This document shows positions 1 to 13,380 of a DNA stretch of 64,000 nt, one piece after another. The position numbers and the translations under genes are program-made. Source of the stretch: Lepisosteus oculatus (Eukaryota > Chordata > Actinopteri > Semionotiformes > Lepisosteidae); assembly GCF_040954835.1 (NCBI RefSeq), contig NC_090704.1, forward strand, positions 14,219,501-14,283,500, in the 5' to 3' direction. The notes under the pieces were generated by a model that had not been told where the DNA came from, did no database searches, and was given only the letters and a program-made list of their open reading frames with translations. Within the stretch, counting starts at the first letter, position 1; every line of letters begins with the position of its first letter.

Positions 1-3000
1 GCCACAGACTTTGCTTATCAGTTTTTCCGCTAAGTTTATTATTCTTCTTTTTATTGCTCCTCCACTCAGAGAGCAAACAGGAATTGAAGTATAAAAGTGT
101 AGACAACTAAAATAAAGTGTTTAGGAAGAAACACTGCACAACCATACAACTGTAAACACCAAAGCAAAACTTTTTTCTCTCTGTTGAATTTAGTCGCAGC
201 ATGTCTGATGCAAAAAGTGAAAATAAAATTATTTTCCTTTTGTTTCTTTATTTTGTTCTGGATTCTGTGCATCCAGTTTGTTTCTCCTGAAAATTATAAG
301 ACACTGAATTCACATTCTGTGTAGACATTTTAATATAAAGTAATTTCTTTCACAATTAGATGTTGTACGTCTTGCAACATCCATCTTGCAAATCTATTCA
401 TTTTGTTCACAATTGTACATCATGGCAGTTTATAGGAATAATAAGGCTAAAATAAATGGAATAGAACATTACATTTCATACTGTACGTATACAGTACATA
501 CTGTATGCATACTGTACCTGTATATAATATCCTTTGGTCTAACATTGTGATGAACACAATTCAAACTATCAACTAAGAACTAAGAACAGGCCAGCACTGT
601 AATTGCTTGTCATATGGAATAGTTGAACTGAATGAAGCCTTTGAATTATAACCCTTTTTAGTTCAAGGAATTAATCCGAAGTACACGAACAACCAGACTG
701 GGAAAATGAGAATATTGAGCTTAAGAGCCCCCCGACATATTGGCAGCTATACTATACTTTCCTGTTAACATTCACTCTTTTTGAAACAAATCATTAGATG
801 GCTGTTAAACTTAATTTCTTGTAATATAAACTTCACCGCCTTACATAACCAGTGTGTGAAGGAAGGCTGGTTTATAAACTGCTTTTACAATTTTGGAAGT
901 ATATTTTAGAAACATGTACTGTAAATTCACTGATCAGTGCATCAAAATAGGGTGAATGATGCTCAATTAGTAAAAAATGTAGAAGAGGAAGAGCTTAATA
1001 AAATGATCGTAAGAACTATACACAATTATGCACTGTGTAATAGTTTAGTTAAACTTATTCTTTGTTGTCGATAATGCTTTTAAGGTTATAATGTATTCTA
1101 GCAAATCCATAGCTAAGATGTTAAAGAAAGTAAAATAATAAATGTTTTTTGGATTTCAATAGTCTAAATCTGCATGCTTTGTGCTTTTTGTATGCAGTAA
1201 GCATTCATTCTATATTAAATAAAGGAAAGACAGGTATTTCTCGATTTTGTAATGCACCAAGGGACACAGAAGAGCTTAAAAGAAGCAAAACTAATGAATA
1301 AGGAAAAGTATACACTCTGTCTTGGTGTGAATCAAATTCATTGTGCAGATTTTGTTAGATGAAAGACTAATTTATTTTGAGATTGAGCTGAGATTTCTGT
1401 TTTTGTTATCAGTGGGTGGTGAAAGGTGAAACCATCCGAGCCTATTATACATGTCTCTTAGAGAATGTTTAATTTAATTCCTTGAAATCATATACTTTGG
1501 CATCAAGCGCAAACCCCATAGACAACCTAGGAAAAATCTCACATCATCATCTGCTTCATATTTACCATAGGAAGGAGTACACCGCTTAACTAAGACATAT
1601 GTTGAACTGTAAGGTAAATTAAAAATCCTGAATTATATTCCATTTTTTAAGAAACAATGGTGAGTAAGTTGTTTCTGTTACTGTTCAATTGTTTCCAGCA
1701 ATGGAAAATAGCTTTTATTGAACTGCATTTCTTGTTAGGCCTTTTTTTTTAAATAGAGACTTCATAGTTCAACATGCACTTGAAATCTTTTTAAAAGTCT
1801 CCCCTGACATCAGGAATAAAAGACCCCGACTGAAAAAAGAAGTAAGGAAACTGTAAGGAAAGAGTTCGCCCAAAAGGGAGAATTTGTTATTAATTTCACA
1901 GAGCATTTCTTAAATATGTGATTTTAATTCAGAATATACAGCGTAACTAAGTAACACCAATACAGCTAACTCAAATAAAACCGTGAAATCAACCGTCAGC
2001 TACAGAAGAGCTGAGCCAGCGCACAAGGACATGCCAACCAAACCACTGACTAAGCAGGAGGGTTTCTAAGTAGAATCACCAGAGGAATATGTTTTAAAAA
2101 AGAAAATCACATCTCAAAACCTCTTTACTTTCAGGCACTCTAAAATCAAGCACATTTATTTTCCTTTACATGACTAACAAGGACAAACACTCACTTTGAC
2201 AGAAAGAGGACTCTTGAATCTTTCTTTAGAGGGTCAAACACAATGAATATAAAAAATATTATATAGATGTTATATTTATAAATCTATTCCAAAGTTTCCC
2301 ATTTCAATGCAGTAACTGATACAACCTACTATTGAACGAGGTTTTTTTTATTTTAAAATAAATATTAATTCTAAATTAAGTAAAGGTTAGGTATTTATTA
2401 GCTTCCTAGGAACGTGGCATTTTACAAAGGCCCGATTCAGGCAAGTGAAAGTTTTGCCAATTTTCACGCTATACATTTTCTAAAGTCCTTAATGAAATCC
2501 AAACAGACTTTAAAGGCTTACAATGACACATTTATTGCCGAATTTTAAAAGTGCTACTTTGTCATGATTACTGTGAAACAAAATGTAAAATGATTTCTAA
2601 GTCTTATAAATACAGCTTAAAAGCAACAACAGGCAGAAGCTCAGCATTTGCCAAAAGTCACTTCACAATCCCAGAGTCATTTGATAAGCTCTAATAAAAC
2701 AAGATATCGTTTATTACTAAAATGATTGCACATTTGGCTCCCAAATTCCCAAACCATGTTTCTAATCTCTTGGACTCTAACATAACTAATTGTGATTTAT
2801 GGAAGTAGAAACTGCTTCTAATAAAATGTTCTTACAAATCTCTTACTTCCATTTTACAAATAAATATAATTTTGTCATCACAACCCTAGACTGTGATGAT
2901 CACTTGGAGTATGGATCACATGATCCTAGTGACATCTTTGCAACATTCCTAGAGTGCATTATCTCAGTTTCACAGTGCCACAGAATTATAGCATAATTAA

Positions 3001-3410
3001 AACCAATAGATCTTTGCATTTTTAACACATCATGTGTACAGAGTTCACTTGTGCACACGCAAGCTCTTAAGCATGCTTTTTGTCATTTTGTCATACATTT
3101 GGCATACGTTTTGTCATACAGCTTGATACCATTTATCTTTCCTTGAAAGCACTGAGAAAGGCACTGTAATGTGGGCACTAACATGGTACATCACTACCTT
3201 CCACGATGTGAAAGGCTATGACGTACATGCTGTACTTCACAGAGATGTGATTTAATTGCTTTATGTACAGTATGTTGTTTGACTTACTGCTATTTATTTA
3301 CTTTGAATGAGCTGTGACTATGTTGTAACTTGGCTACATATTTTCTCTGCAGTGGTGTATGCCTCCTGACCAAACAGTCACTCTAAATGAGAATGTTTCC
3401 TTAAAAAACA

Positions 3411-3776
3411 TCCATCCATTTTCTAACCGCTTTATATAATACAAGGTCATAGGGAAGTCAGCCTGTCCCAGCGAGCAACGGGCGCAAGGCAAGATACACC
3501 CTGTATGGGAGACGCCAGTCTATATCACAGGGCACACACAGACTCAAACACAGACAGTAAAACACACTCACACCAGGGCCACTTTTTGCAGAAGGTAATT
3601 AACTTAGCAGTATGTTGTTTGGCCTGTGGGAGGAAACCAGAGCACCCCGAGGAAACCAACGCAAACACAGGGAGAACATACAAACTCCACACAGACAGCA
3701 CCCCAGGTTCAGAATTGAATCTAGGCCCTAGCACTACAAGGCAGCAATGGTCACCACTGCACCACCACGCCACCAT
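3411..3776 (-). repeat. tRNA-derived SINE (family A), near full length
   Basis: This is a copy of a SINE very common in fish. Read on the minus strand it begins with a tRNA-like head (GGTGGCG...GTGGTG...) that carries RNA polymerase III box A/box B-like blocks. A body follows, recognisable on the plus strand from 'gggagaacatacaaactccacac' and 'caccagggcc'. It ends near the phrase seen on the plus strand as 'atccatccattttctaaccg'. Other copies in the window are at 7.4, 8.1, 19.6, 22.7, 47.1, 48.8 and 61.6 kb. Open frames here belong to the repeat. Confidence 0.85.
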
Positions 3777-5865
3777 TAAAAATGTCTTTACAAATAAAGG
3801 AGAGATGAAAACGATGCATAATAGAAATACAACATTACAAGCATTTCCAGAACCACAGGAAAGGAAAAGTTGTTTGTACTACAATAAACAGAAATAGAAC
3901 TTAACCCAGGATTAAAGAACTGGAAAGGGAGAACTTCAAAATTTCTCCTATTTCCACCTCTTGTTTCATCATTAGTTTCACCATCCCGATCGAATGGCAT
4001 TTTTTTCCATGCTTCTGCCCCAGAAATTTCATGGCTTCTCATTTTCACCGTTAATTACAGGAAGGGACTCCATGCACAGCTTCTGCCTGCAGTTTGGAAT
4101 ACATTTATCAAACCTTTTTCCCTATGAAGTCTCAACAAGGATATGAATGATGTTTAAGTTTTCTTGATCACATACACTGTGAAAACAAAGAGGTTTTTCT
4201 TACGAAAGGCATTTGACGAGAGGTTATTTTTCTTGCATTTCACTCCTTGTTCAAGAAAGGAAATGATTGCTACATTTGAATGTGGAGTCCAGCTTGTCAA
4301 GGTATGGAAACTGGCTCAAAAAGCAGGGCTTTGTTTAAAAGACAAAAATGCTCTGCAATGTGCCTGTAAGAAAATGCTTTTCTTATTTGTTTCCTCAAGA
4401 AGAGAAATAATCTCAGAGTGTTAAAAATATCAGTAATGCTCAACACTGTATTTATGTGTAAGTGTTACATAACTTTTAAAGACTTTAGGACATATACTTT
4501 TTTAGGATGATTTAGAGACCAAATATTTGAACACAGGAGTACTCATGACAAATTAAAGCAAAAAGATGCATCCTTAAAAAAATATTGTTTTGCATCAAAA
4601 GGTTTCTGACAAAAAATAAAATACTTTAAACTTGTTATTGTAGCACTAGAGTCCTAGGAGTTTAGCACTCAGTATTTTATAACTACTAAATGCATGGAAT
4701 TCTGGAAAAATATTCCCAAAGATGCATTTTGTTCTTTGGCATCACCTCCCTGGATTTTAATTGAATTCATCCCCCAAGAGTTAAACAGGTGAAAGGTCTG
4801 AGGATTAAGTTAGCTAGATCAAGCTTAGGAGAACAACCTTTTTCTCTTTGTTCTTTACACAGTACTTTCCCAGTTTGAGAGTAAGCTTTGGGTCACTGCC
4901 CTGCTGTGTTTTTCTTAATTTAAAACTCTGCTTTCAAACATTTAGCCTGTACTGTATGTGACCTTGAAAGTCGACAGCTTTTTCCATAAGGACTTAGAGC
5001 TCTTCACTGCTACGCTTTTCATTAGACATCAAGGGCACTTAATGTCTCCAAGATTTGCTTTCAATGAACTCAGTTCTGTAAGCAAAACAGAATGTATACA
5101 TGGCAAACCACAATTAGACTACACAGCCTCTCCACCTCAACCCACCCACGACAAGAACCCCATCAGAGGTCTCTATGAAAACAGCAAACAAACATCAGTT
5201 TCCATTTAAAATGTAAAAACAACACAACATGATCAAGAGTTTCAAGTGTTCAGTGATTTGTTAAGCAGCAGTAATAAAGACCCAACTGACAAATGCACTG
5301 GAACTGAAACTTACAATCAAAAAGTTAATGACTTAGAGAGGATATTTTATACTGGACTGGAAGACTGGAATTTTCCTTGTAACTGGGAGGGAATATTCTG
5401 TCTCATTTTCTCCTAGTTCAAACCCTTTCTACCTAGTAAAACCCTGACATTTGTTGGTTACACAGTTAAGCAGAAATCCTCAAGGAAAACTTCTGCGCAT
5501 GATGTTAAAGGCCTTACTATACATAGTAAAAACTAGACAGCAGTTCAGTAGCTTCAGACAAATAACTAATTCAGCACAAATTTGCCTTTGATATGCATGG
5601 CTGAATTAACAAATCGTACCTAAGAGACGGAGTACATGTGTAACCAGACAAGATCACACCAAAACGTAAAATCAACAGCATCAGTAAATATCTTGATTGA
5701 ATCAAAGTAATAATTATAGATTTATGGTTTCTTTGTCATTAATGTGGATCAGTCCCTCTTCTTGTTCATTTCAGGCTATGCTTCAACATCAAAAGCAGCT
5801 GCTTAAATAAGCTACAGATCTTCTAAGAGGGTGACAGATATTATCTGAGCAGCTTCTTGCTATTT

Positions 5866-6125
5866 TGTGGAGCTAGGTGACTCAATGGTTAAGCAGCAAG
5901 GCTTATTTTCAAAAATGTCCTGGTTCAAGTGCTGTTTATCTGGTGCTGTGCCCTGTGCTTCCAACATAAACTCCTGGGTTGCTGTAGCCTTTACCACAAA
6001 TAAACTGTTGCCTGATAATGGACTTAGTAATGCCAACAAACTTGCAGAAGACTTCAGCACTACTAATTTTTGCATGCAAAACAGTACACAAAAGTACCTC
6101 AACGTCCTGTTACAAATACCTGGTT
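5866..6125 (+). repeat. Diverged tRNA-like SINE head
   Basis: The segment 5,870-5,945 resembles a tRNA-derived SINE head: a box A-like 'gactcaatggttaagcag' is followed about 35 bases later by a box B-like 'tggttcaagtgc'. The rest is too diverged to assign to either SINE family in this window. Confidence 0.4.
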
Positions 6126-7402
6126 AACAAATAGTCACTACAACAAAGCTTGCATTTTTATACCTATATTTCATAGTTGAGATTTTTGCTACATACAGTA
6201 GCTGAATGGAAGACACCATCCTCATAGCGTGATCTCCCTACACAGCACAGTTCCTCAATGTTTCTATGTTCTTAGAATTTGTATGACATTTTATCATGTG
6301 CATCTTGTTTTATACTGTACTTAGGTACATACAGTTATTACTATAAGCTCAAATGTTCTTACAATTCAGTGCAGTGTTAGGGTAAAAATAAGTAAAACTG
6401 AGGGATCTTCTAGACCTTGGGAATGAATCGAAAGATTTTGCATGTAATGGGAATTTTGGTTTCGGTTTAAAAATTTCCGTCCTTTCTCTGAACAAATTAT
6501 GCTCATAAATCGGGGAATAGGTACTCTGCTACATTTTTATATAGAATACAGGAGATAAAATTATTTCAGCAGATAAACAACAGCTTGCAAGCAACCTAAC
6601 CTCATTAGATCTCAGACGCTAAAAACAAATTTGGGACTGGGCAGTAACTTGGAGTGAGGACATCAGTTTGGTAGGTACTCAATGCTCTCACAATGTAATT
6701 TACACAGAACTGCAAACAAATTTCCCGGTATATAACTCAAACATCTGGATTTAAGTGCCTCCTTTATTATCATATCATCTCTCTCAAATCGATAGATACT
6801 ATTGTCTAGAAAAGAATGTATTGTAAAACATATTCAACAGGGTCTCATCATTCGGCTGAATCATCACAAATAGCCAAATTCACATATAACCAAGTCCAAT
6901 CCTATACCATAGCACAATGTAGTACAGTACATAGTATGTATGGTTAAAAGACATACAGGAAGTATCCTATATATGAAAATCAAAGTACCCTGCTCTGTGA
7001 ATAGAATGCCCAACTGTAACGACAAGGGCAATAAAACTGTCAGTGAGCTTGTAAAGTTGTCTCCAGCCCTTCATGCCCCATGCTGCCAACATAGAACATG
7101 GTGTGTTCGTTACAATTCCAAATGAAGACCACAATGAGACGAGGAGGCTGGACAGTGGTTACCTGGGAAGGTGGCAGAGAGAGTAGCTAGATTTGTCTCA
7201 TGATCCTGGACTGCTGCACCGCTACCTTCGACTCAATTTCATCCCACTCTGTACTTTTCCACGGGCCAGACAAATAAGACACAAATAAGCAAATTTGCGA
7301 ATCTTAAATTCACAGATATCAAACTCTAAATAAATAATAAATAATATAAATATGCTTTACTGAACACATTTAATGTCATTTAAGTATTGAAATACAGCAA
7401 TA

Positions 7403-7509
7403 GGCTGGTGTCCCATTCAGGGTGTATCCTGCCCATTGCTTGCCAGGATAGACTCTGGCTCTCCCCCACAACCCTGAACTGAAAGTTAGAAAATGGATGG
7501 ATGGATAAT
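7403..7509 (+). repeat. 5'-truncated SINE family A copy
   Basis: Only the 3' part is present, in sense orientation. It has the 'cagggtgtatcctgcccattgcttgcc' type block, the 'gactctggctctcccccaca' block and the terminal 'agttagaaaatggatggatgg'. The tRNA head is missing. Confidence 0.8.
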
Positions 7510-8066
7510 ACTGAAATAAACGTCCAAGTCTACAGTTAACACGTGACCGTTCCTTAGACATTTGCTCCCCAGTAATCGACAATTAACAAGTAAACACATG
7601 CACTTACATATCTTCAACATCACCCACTGCTTCGCTAGAATATCCATGTTAGAGAAGATCTTCTAAGAAATAATTTCCCCATTTTTGGTTGTGTTGGGAA
7701 TGAACTTAGCATAGTTAGCTAAATTGCTCGTCAAGAGCAGTAACTCGAGGACACACTCCAAAAGGCAGAAGTGGTCTGTGCCTAACCCACTGCATTTTTC
7801 CCCACTGATACGCACACAATACTATTATCTGGAATGAGTCAGGTGAAGGTAGTGTCACATGGTTCTTCTTTCTCTCTCATTACTGAAACTATAACTTTGA
7901 ACATGCTTGTGTGGCTGAATACAGCAGCTTACGTTCAAGTTCAGCTGTAGGGAAAGGCACTGCTGCTTGTCTCTTCTTTTGTGTTTGGGGGTGAGTGACC
8001 GAATTTTGTATGAATTCTACCAAAAATGTTTACGCTACGCAGAAATTCTTTGCGACAATGAACTAT

Positions 8067-8152
8067 TCATTCATCTATTTTCTAACCACTTTATCCAGTA
8101 TAGGGTTGGACAAGAGCCAGAGGCTATATCAGCCAGCCTATTTGGGTAAAAT
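8067..8152 (-). repeat. SINE family A 3'-end fragment
   Basis: This is a short fragment that starts on the plus strand with 'attcattcatctattttctaacc', followed by 'actttatccagtatagggtt'. It is the 3' end of a family A SINE in antisense orientation. Confidence 0.7.
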
Positions 8153-10059
8153 GTATTCATTTTATTGTTACTAGATTTTCACAACTCAGGCACCTTGCCT
8201 ACTCTATATATTCCTAGAGGGGAGATGTCCAAGGAAAAACAGGTTGGTGCTGTAAATAGAGTTGCAGATCACACTGGAACATTTCTGCTATGAATATCTG
8301 CCACACAGCCTGTACTTATTTCGCTTGTACATCATATTACAATAGTCATGTACAGTGACTAGTGAGCAGGAAGGGCAGCATCACGTCCAATTCGCCCAGA
8401 ACTCTCGCTTTCGCCTGTAGCGAGACCAGAGGTTAGCAACAACATTACAACTATACAGTACCTTCACAAAGTTTGCAATTTTGTGCTTGATTCAGAATAT
8501 GTAAAGTCTGCGATACCATCGATGAATTTATTTTGTTACAGAGAATTAATAACCGGTCTGAGAAACCGGGACTGCACTTCCACTTTAATTCCACACATGA
8601 AGCCAATTGTCACTTGTCCACCTGGGGCTGCTAGCTTGTAATGTCTCACCGGGTGTGTGCAACCTCAGTGGTGGATATAGAGGATCCCTTTAAATATTTA
8701 AATAAATGTATTGGAAAATTTGCCATTAAAGCCTTACACAAATGCAAGTTTTAATCATTAAATTCCAAAAATGAAGACAGTTACTTGAAAAAAAAACTAA
8801 TAGTAAATATTAATATTGCCACAACATGAGGTTGAATAAAGTGTAGTATTTCTTTAATAATTTATCAAGAAATAATCCCTTCCCTTTGAGATAAAATAAT
8901 AAACATAAATGCTTCCATCTGTTAAACACATAGAGCATTCCAAAATGTCTGTGAAAACTTTTAAAGATGTAATCATTAATGCTTCGGTAGTAACGCAACA
9001 TACGTTTTATAGGTCTGAGATCCGTTCTAACTAAAGATTATGACAGCCTCCAAGAAACTGGCCTCTAGGGTTTTTTTTCAAGGTAAAGTGCCTTTTGTGT
9101 CAACATGCTGTCTTCTCGAAATCTGTGTTGAATCACTTCCACAAAAAATGATGTATAACCTCTTTACAAGTGTTCAGCTTTAAGACTTTGTATCTGGGGA
9201 TAGTATTGTTTTTATTTTATTTTTTTAAAATTAAAACTATCAATATTACTTAAGGGTTAGGCTTCTATTTATTCGGGACATTAAGAGATGCTGGTTAAAT
9301 ATCTTTAATCTGCCATTCATGTCTAATATTGTCCCCCATTTAAAAACAGGACCTTTTTCAAAAATACTTCTCATCCAAAAACAAAATCAATAATCGAATG
9401 CTTATATTGATTCAATTGAGAAACAGATTAAATTGACACCATGCACTAATCCCCAAGCTTCTCACAATACACACCCATAAGCATTCCAAGCACATACACT
9501 GCTGTACAAAAGTCTTTTAACAAAATCAAGAGTCAAAATATTCGTAAACTATATATGAGCATCTGTTACAGCTGCTAATTACTGATATTTACCAATCTAA
9601 TTCACTCACTGTCAGGTGTTTCTCATCATTAACATCACTGGTTACTCTCTAAGCCTACATAAATCTAAAAGGCTATGTATTGTACCACAAAATATTGATC
9701 TCTCTGTGTTGTTATCATAAAACAAAATGGTTAAAAAGATCCATAGATGACTACTCTGTTTCTGTATAAAGATGGAAAAACACTGCATGATACTTTTTTA
9801 CAGATGTATTTTGTCACCTTTTTATCATATCTTCTCTCACATTACGCCTGACATTGGTTACAAAACCAAACTGAAGTGGATCTCTAAGTTGTTCCTTTCT
9901 AGGTTCCTTTCAGAACCTGTATGCTCCAAAACAGCAACTCCAAACTAGATCTGTGCTTGGTTAAGAAACAAAAGAACATGAGAGAAGCCTATTACAAATA
10001 CTACATATACCTTGTTAGTTTTCAGTAGTTCCTTACTTTTGTGATCTCAATAAGTCTTT

Positions 10060-10200
10060 TATTTAAAGACCATAGGGAATTTGCATTCCATGACTTGATA
10101 TCTTGTTCCAGACTCTCACAACCATTTGTGTAAAGACGTACCTCCTATTCTCAGTATTAAATACACTTTCCTGTAGTTTCTACTTGAGTCGCACTTCACA
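10060..10200. repeat. Interspersed repeat fragment shared with 38.75 kb
   Basis: The block 'ttgttccagactctcacaac...gtacctcctattctcagtattaaat' matches, with substitutions, 'cttgttccatactcccacaac...gtacctcctgttgtcagtttaaat' at about 38,795-38,865. Two diverged copies of one repeat are the simplest explanation. I cannot name the family. Confidence 0.5.
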
Positions 10201-10657
10201 GATTCACTGAATGCAGTGGGCCTCAATCCAGCAATCCAACATTTGTGTTAATAATGTAGAGATGCATGAGACTAACCTGTTCATTTTCTAGTCTTTCTAG
10301 TCTAAATACTAAATGTTGATAATTAGACATACACAACTACCGTTATTAACTTGAAATACACAAAACAATAGTTCCAAAAAGCATTCCAGTCCTTAACAAA
10401 GTGATGGTCAGATTCCCAAGAACTATAAGAATGTCTTTTTTTCAGCAATGTGTCTTGTTTTCCATTTGAGTTTTTGACAATTTGAATGAAAACTAATTGG
10501 TTAAAGAGTGCTAATTTTAAGTCTTAATGAGTTTATATCAATTAGGAAAGATTATACTGTCTTTCCCTAAACTCTGAAATCAGATTGATACCTGGCACAG
10601 ACATTACACTGCATTCTGTATTATAAACAGTAATACTCTAGCACAGCAACTGAAAGA

Positions 10658-10712
10658 GAAGATAAGATAGATAAGACTTTATTGATTCCGAAGGGAAATT
10701 GATGGGGACTTT
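10658..10712. repeat. Short retroelement-tail-like repeat
   Basis: The sequence contains 'gataagatagataagactttattgattccgaagggaaattg'. This ACTTTATTGAT..CGAAGGGAAATT phrase is a widespread 3'-tail motif of fish retroelements. No element body is visible beside it. Confidence 0.5.
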
Positions 10713-12946
10713 GTGAGCTTAGCAGTTCAGATAGATGTCTTGCAATGACCATTTGCCTTAGTCTTGTGCAACTATTGGATTTAGATAAGAAAACAACTGT
10801 TTTAATTGTCTTCTGTTTGGGATATAACAAAAACAAAGAGAATAAACATTTATATACTGCTATATAAATGAAACAAATTAGAAACAAATGAAACCAAACA
10901 AATTGTCTTCAGAAACATTAGATGGCACATTAACTAGCCCGGATGCTAAGATACCTTTCAGAATGTTCTCAAAGTAAAAGAAGAAAAAATACTTATTTGA
11001 ACACCTGTTCCTTTTCTTGGAATTGTAATGGAATGGGAGTACACAGACAACTCTCACAACCTTTCATGGGTTAAGTAAAAGCAAAAGACTAAAACTGTAT
11101 TCCAGAAAGGCTAAGTGGATGCCTGCACTATAGAGCAAGGAAGCTCTTGTCTCTGAAACTAAAATTACATTTAAAAAAATGTAAACAGTCTGGAATAGAA
11201 GCAAAACCTGTCTCCCTAATTGGATGGAAGATTACAATAGCAGATACAAAGGAGGTATGGATATTTGGATTGAGCTAAAACTACTAAGAGGCACTACAAT
11301 CATAAATACAAGGTAACATATTCACTATTGCATTCATTTTGTTATATTTTATTCTGTATCTATTCAAGTGGAATATTAAACAAAATTTCCAAGTAATGTA
11401 TAAGGAATTCTATGATTTTCAGATGTGTTCTTATTCAAACCCTCATTACCTAATCATTGTCCTTTCTCACCTGGAACAAATGTCACAATTTCCTTGACTT
11501 GCTAAGTGTTTATTTAAATCTAAACACTTTGCTTAGTGTTACAGAGCGTTAATCCTGCATTCAAAGGCTTTTCTTTCACGTTATTTACTCTGTACAGTTA
11601 GAACAGCCATACTGAGACACATCTACTGTACTTACACACAAATAAAGCATATAACGTAGGCTTCATGTTATTTTACACTGTTTATTACACTTTTCTCTTC
11701 CAAACACTTTTGGGATCTGCATTATCAGTATGTTGTATCCGTTTTGTGATCTGAATTAACAGAACACAAATGTGATAAGATTATTCTATGAACCATTGAA
11801 CAGGAGAGTCTTAATTTATTGCACCTTATCTTGGTTATAAAATACTGAAATGTAATCGACAGACCACGGGTGTAAAAAGTAAGAAACATTTCACATTATT
11901 TGAAAAAAAAAACACTTCCGAATAAGTTCCGAATACACTGACAAATGCTTTTTTACTCACTGCGTAGATTCAAGCACTAACATTCTTGAAATTATAGAAG
12001 AGCTAAATTGAACGGTATACGTGTAATTTGTTTGCGTGTATGCTTATTTAATATGATCAGCAGGAGAAGGCATCATGCTCTGCTAACGTTTTTCTATAGA
12101 ACTCAACGTACTACAAGAAGAACTGCCCGCATCACCCCGTGTGGTAAAAGCTTGCATTGTATCTATACTTAAAAAGCATTCCAGTAAATGGACTTCCAGC
12201 AGAGAAAGGTGAAACGATGAGCCCTATTATGTTGAGTTTTCAAGAACAGCACTGTCTTTGCATACTATAGCAAATTAAGTTAGTGCTTACATTTGCTTTG
12301 ATGAAAGGAAGGCTGGTTCAGAGAATCTTCCCTGTCAATAATGATATACATTAAATCTACCCAACATGATAACATAATGGTAGAAGACACAAATAAATGT
12401 TCAGATTTTTGTTTGTTTTACTTTTAAGTGTTTATTACGTTGTGCTTGCAACAGAACGCCGTGTACAGTATGTGCCCGTAAAGTAACAATCTTAAGCACG
12501 CCACTGAAATATTGGATATTTCACTCGTCTCGCCAAAATCATATTATGCATTGCCAATTTACTTTCCGTTTTAAAACTGCATAATGTTGACAAAACATGT
12601 AACTTGTTATAATTATCTGCAAGTTTCACAACATGAACAAGATGATGAACAAAAAAAGATGTTTTAGGACCTAAGGTCTACGTTGACTTGTCTCTCGTTA
12701 CTGCTAATCATACTAATACATCTGAAAAACGTGAATATGAAATATCATTGTTATTAAAGAAAAGCATTTTTAATGATTGAAGACAATCACTTAATATATG
12801 GTGCATATTGTGGCTTTTCTTTCATTGTCTCTACCTTTTATACATGAAATACCTGTAGCTTCACGGGATAATGTGAAACCGCTACATAAAACGAAGCCAC
12901 ACAAAGCACACATTCAGCAAATGAATAAATGATTTCATTCTCTTAC

Positions 12947-13052
12947 CCAGGGCAGTGTGCTTCCCAGTTAAAATTTCTAATATCAAGATGAATCGTAGAA
13001 AGGTGGATTGACATCGCCGAAGACGCTCTACTTTTTGCCTTTTTTGATACAT
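12947..13052 (-). CDS. Candidate first coding exon of ROR1 (signal peptide)
   Basis: A minus-strand frame starts at an ATG (13,052, G at -3) and runs 35 codons to a strong donor (CTGG|GTAAGA, phase 1). The peptide has a basic N-terminus (MYQKRQKVERLRR), then a hydrophobic run (FLRFILILEIL) and small/polar residues. This is the pattern of a signal peptide. The exon follows a CpG-rich patch (13,140-13,370). In human, ROR1 lies next downstream of PGM1 on the same strand, and its first exon encodes the signal peptide. Signal peptides diverge too fast for me to confirm homology by eye. It could instead be a non-coding first exon or chance. Confidence 0.3.
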
Positions 13053-13380
13053 TCCTATGAATCTGTGCAGCCTTGTGTGCTGAGTTATCTTTACATCCAC
13101 TGTACTGCAAGTTTATGTCCACACTTTTGTTCTTTCTGCTTAGCAGCTCAGAGTTGCGTTTCAGATATTGTCTCCTCGCGTACCTCTCGAATTTCAGTAG
13201 CTCACCACATACGCTGGCGTCTGAAGGCTGGAGCTAAAGAGTCCTTCTTATCCTACTCACAGTCTGAAGCTGCTCTTTCCACCGTCCGGCGTGCTCTTCT
13301 GAAACTGCAGCTTTAGTTCAAGACATATGGCTTTGATTAGAATCTACCCAGTGTCGCCCCCCGGCGTTCAAGCAAATATC
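13053..13380 (-). promoter_or_regulatory. CpG-rich candidate promoter/5' UTR
   Basis: In a CpG-poor neighbourhood this stretch holds a cluster of CpG dinucleotides (tcgcg, ctcga, acgctggcg, ccgtccggcg, tgtcgcc, ccggcg), mainly at 13,170-13,370. It lies just upstream of the candidate exon with a donor at 12,946. It therefore looks like a promoter plus 5' UTR of a minus-strand transcript. No TATA box stands out. Confidence 0.35.

Larger units (their letters stand above)
1..12946. other. Non-coding stretch, possibly ROR1 intron 1
   Basis: I recognise no protein-coding exon or RNA gene here. All open frames are short, lack domain similarity that I can see, and several lie in repeats. The stretch is AT-rich with scattered fragments of interspersed repeats, listed separately. 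If the candidate ROR1 first exon at 12,947-13,052 is real, this DNA is the start of ROR1 intron 1, which is very long in vertebrates. That reading rests on synteny, not on any exon found here. Confidence 0.4.

Noticed and set aside
3505-3897. Open frame of 130 codons
   Set aside because: It lies almost entirely in an antisense SINE family A copy; the peptide is a translation of the repeat.
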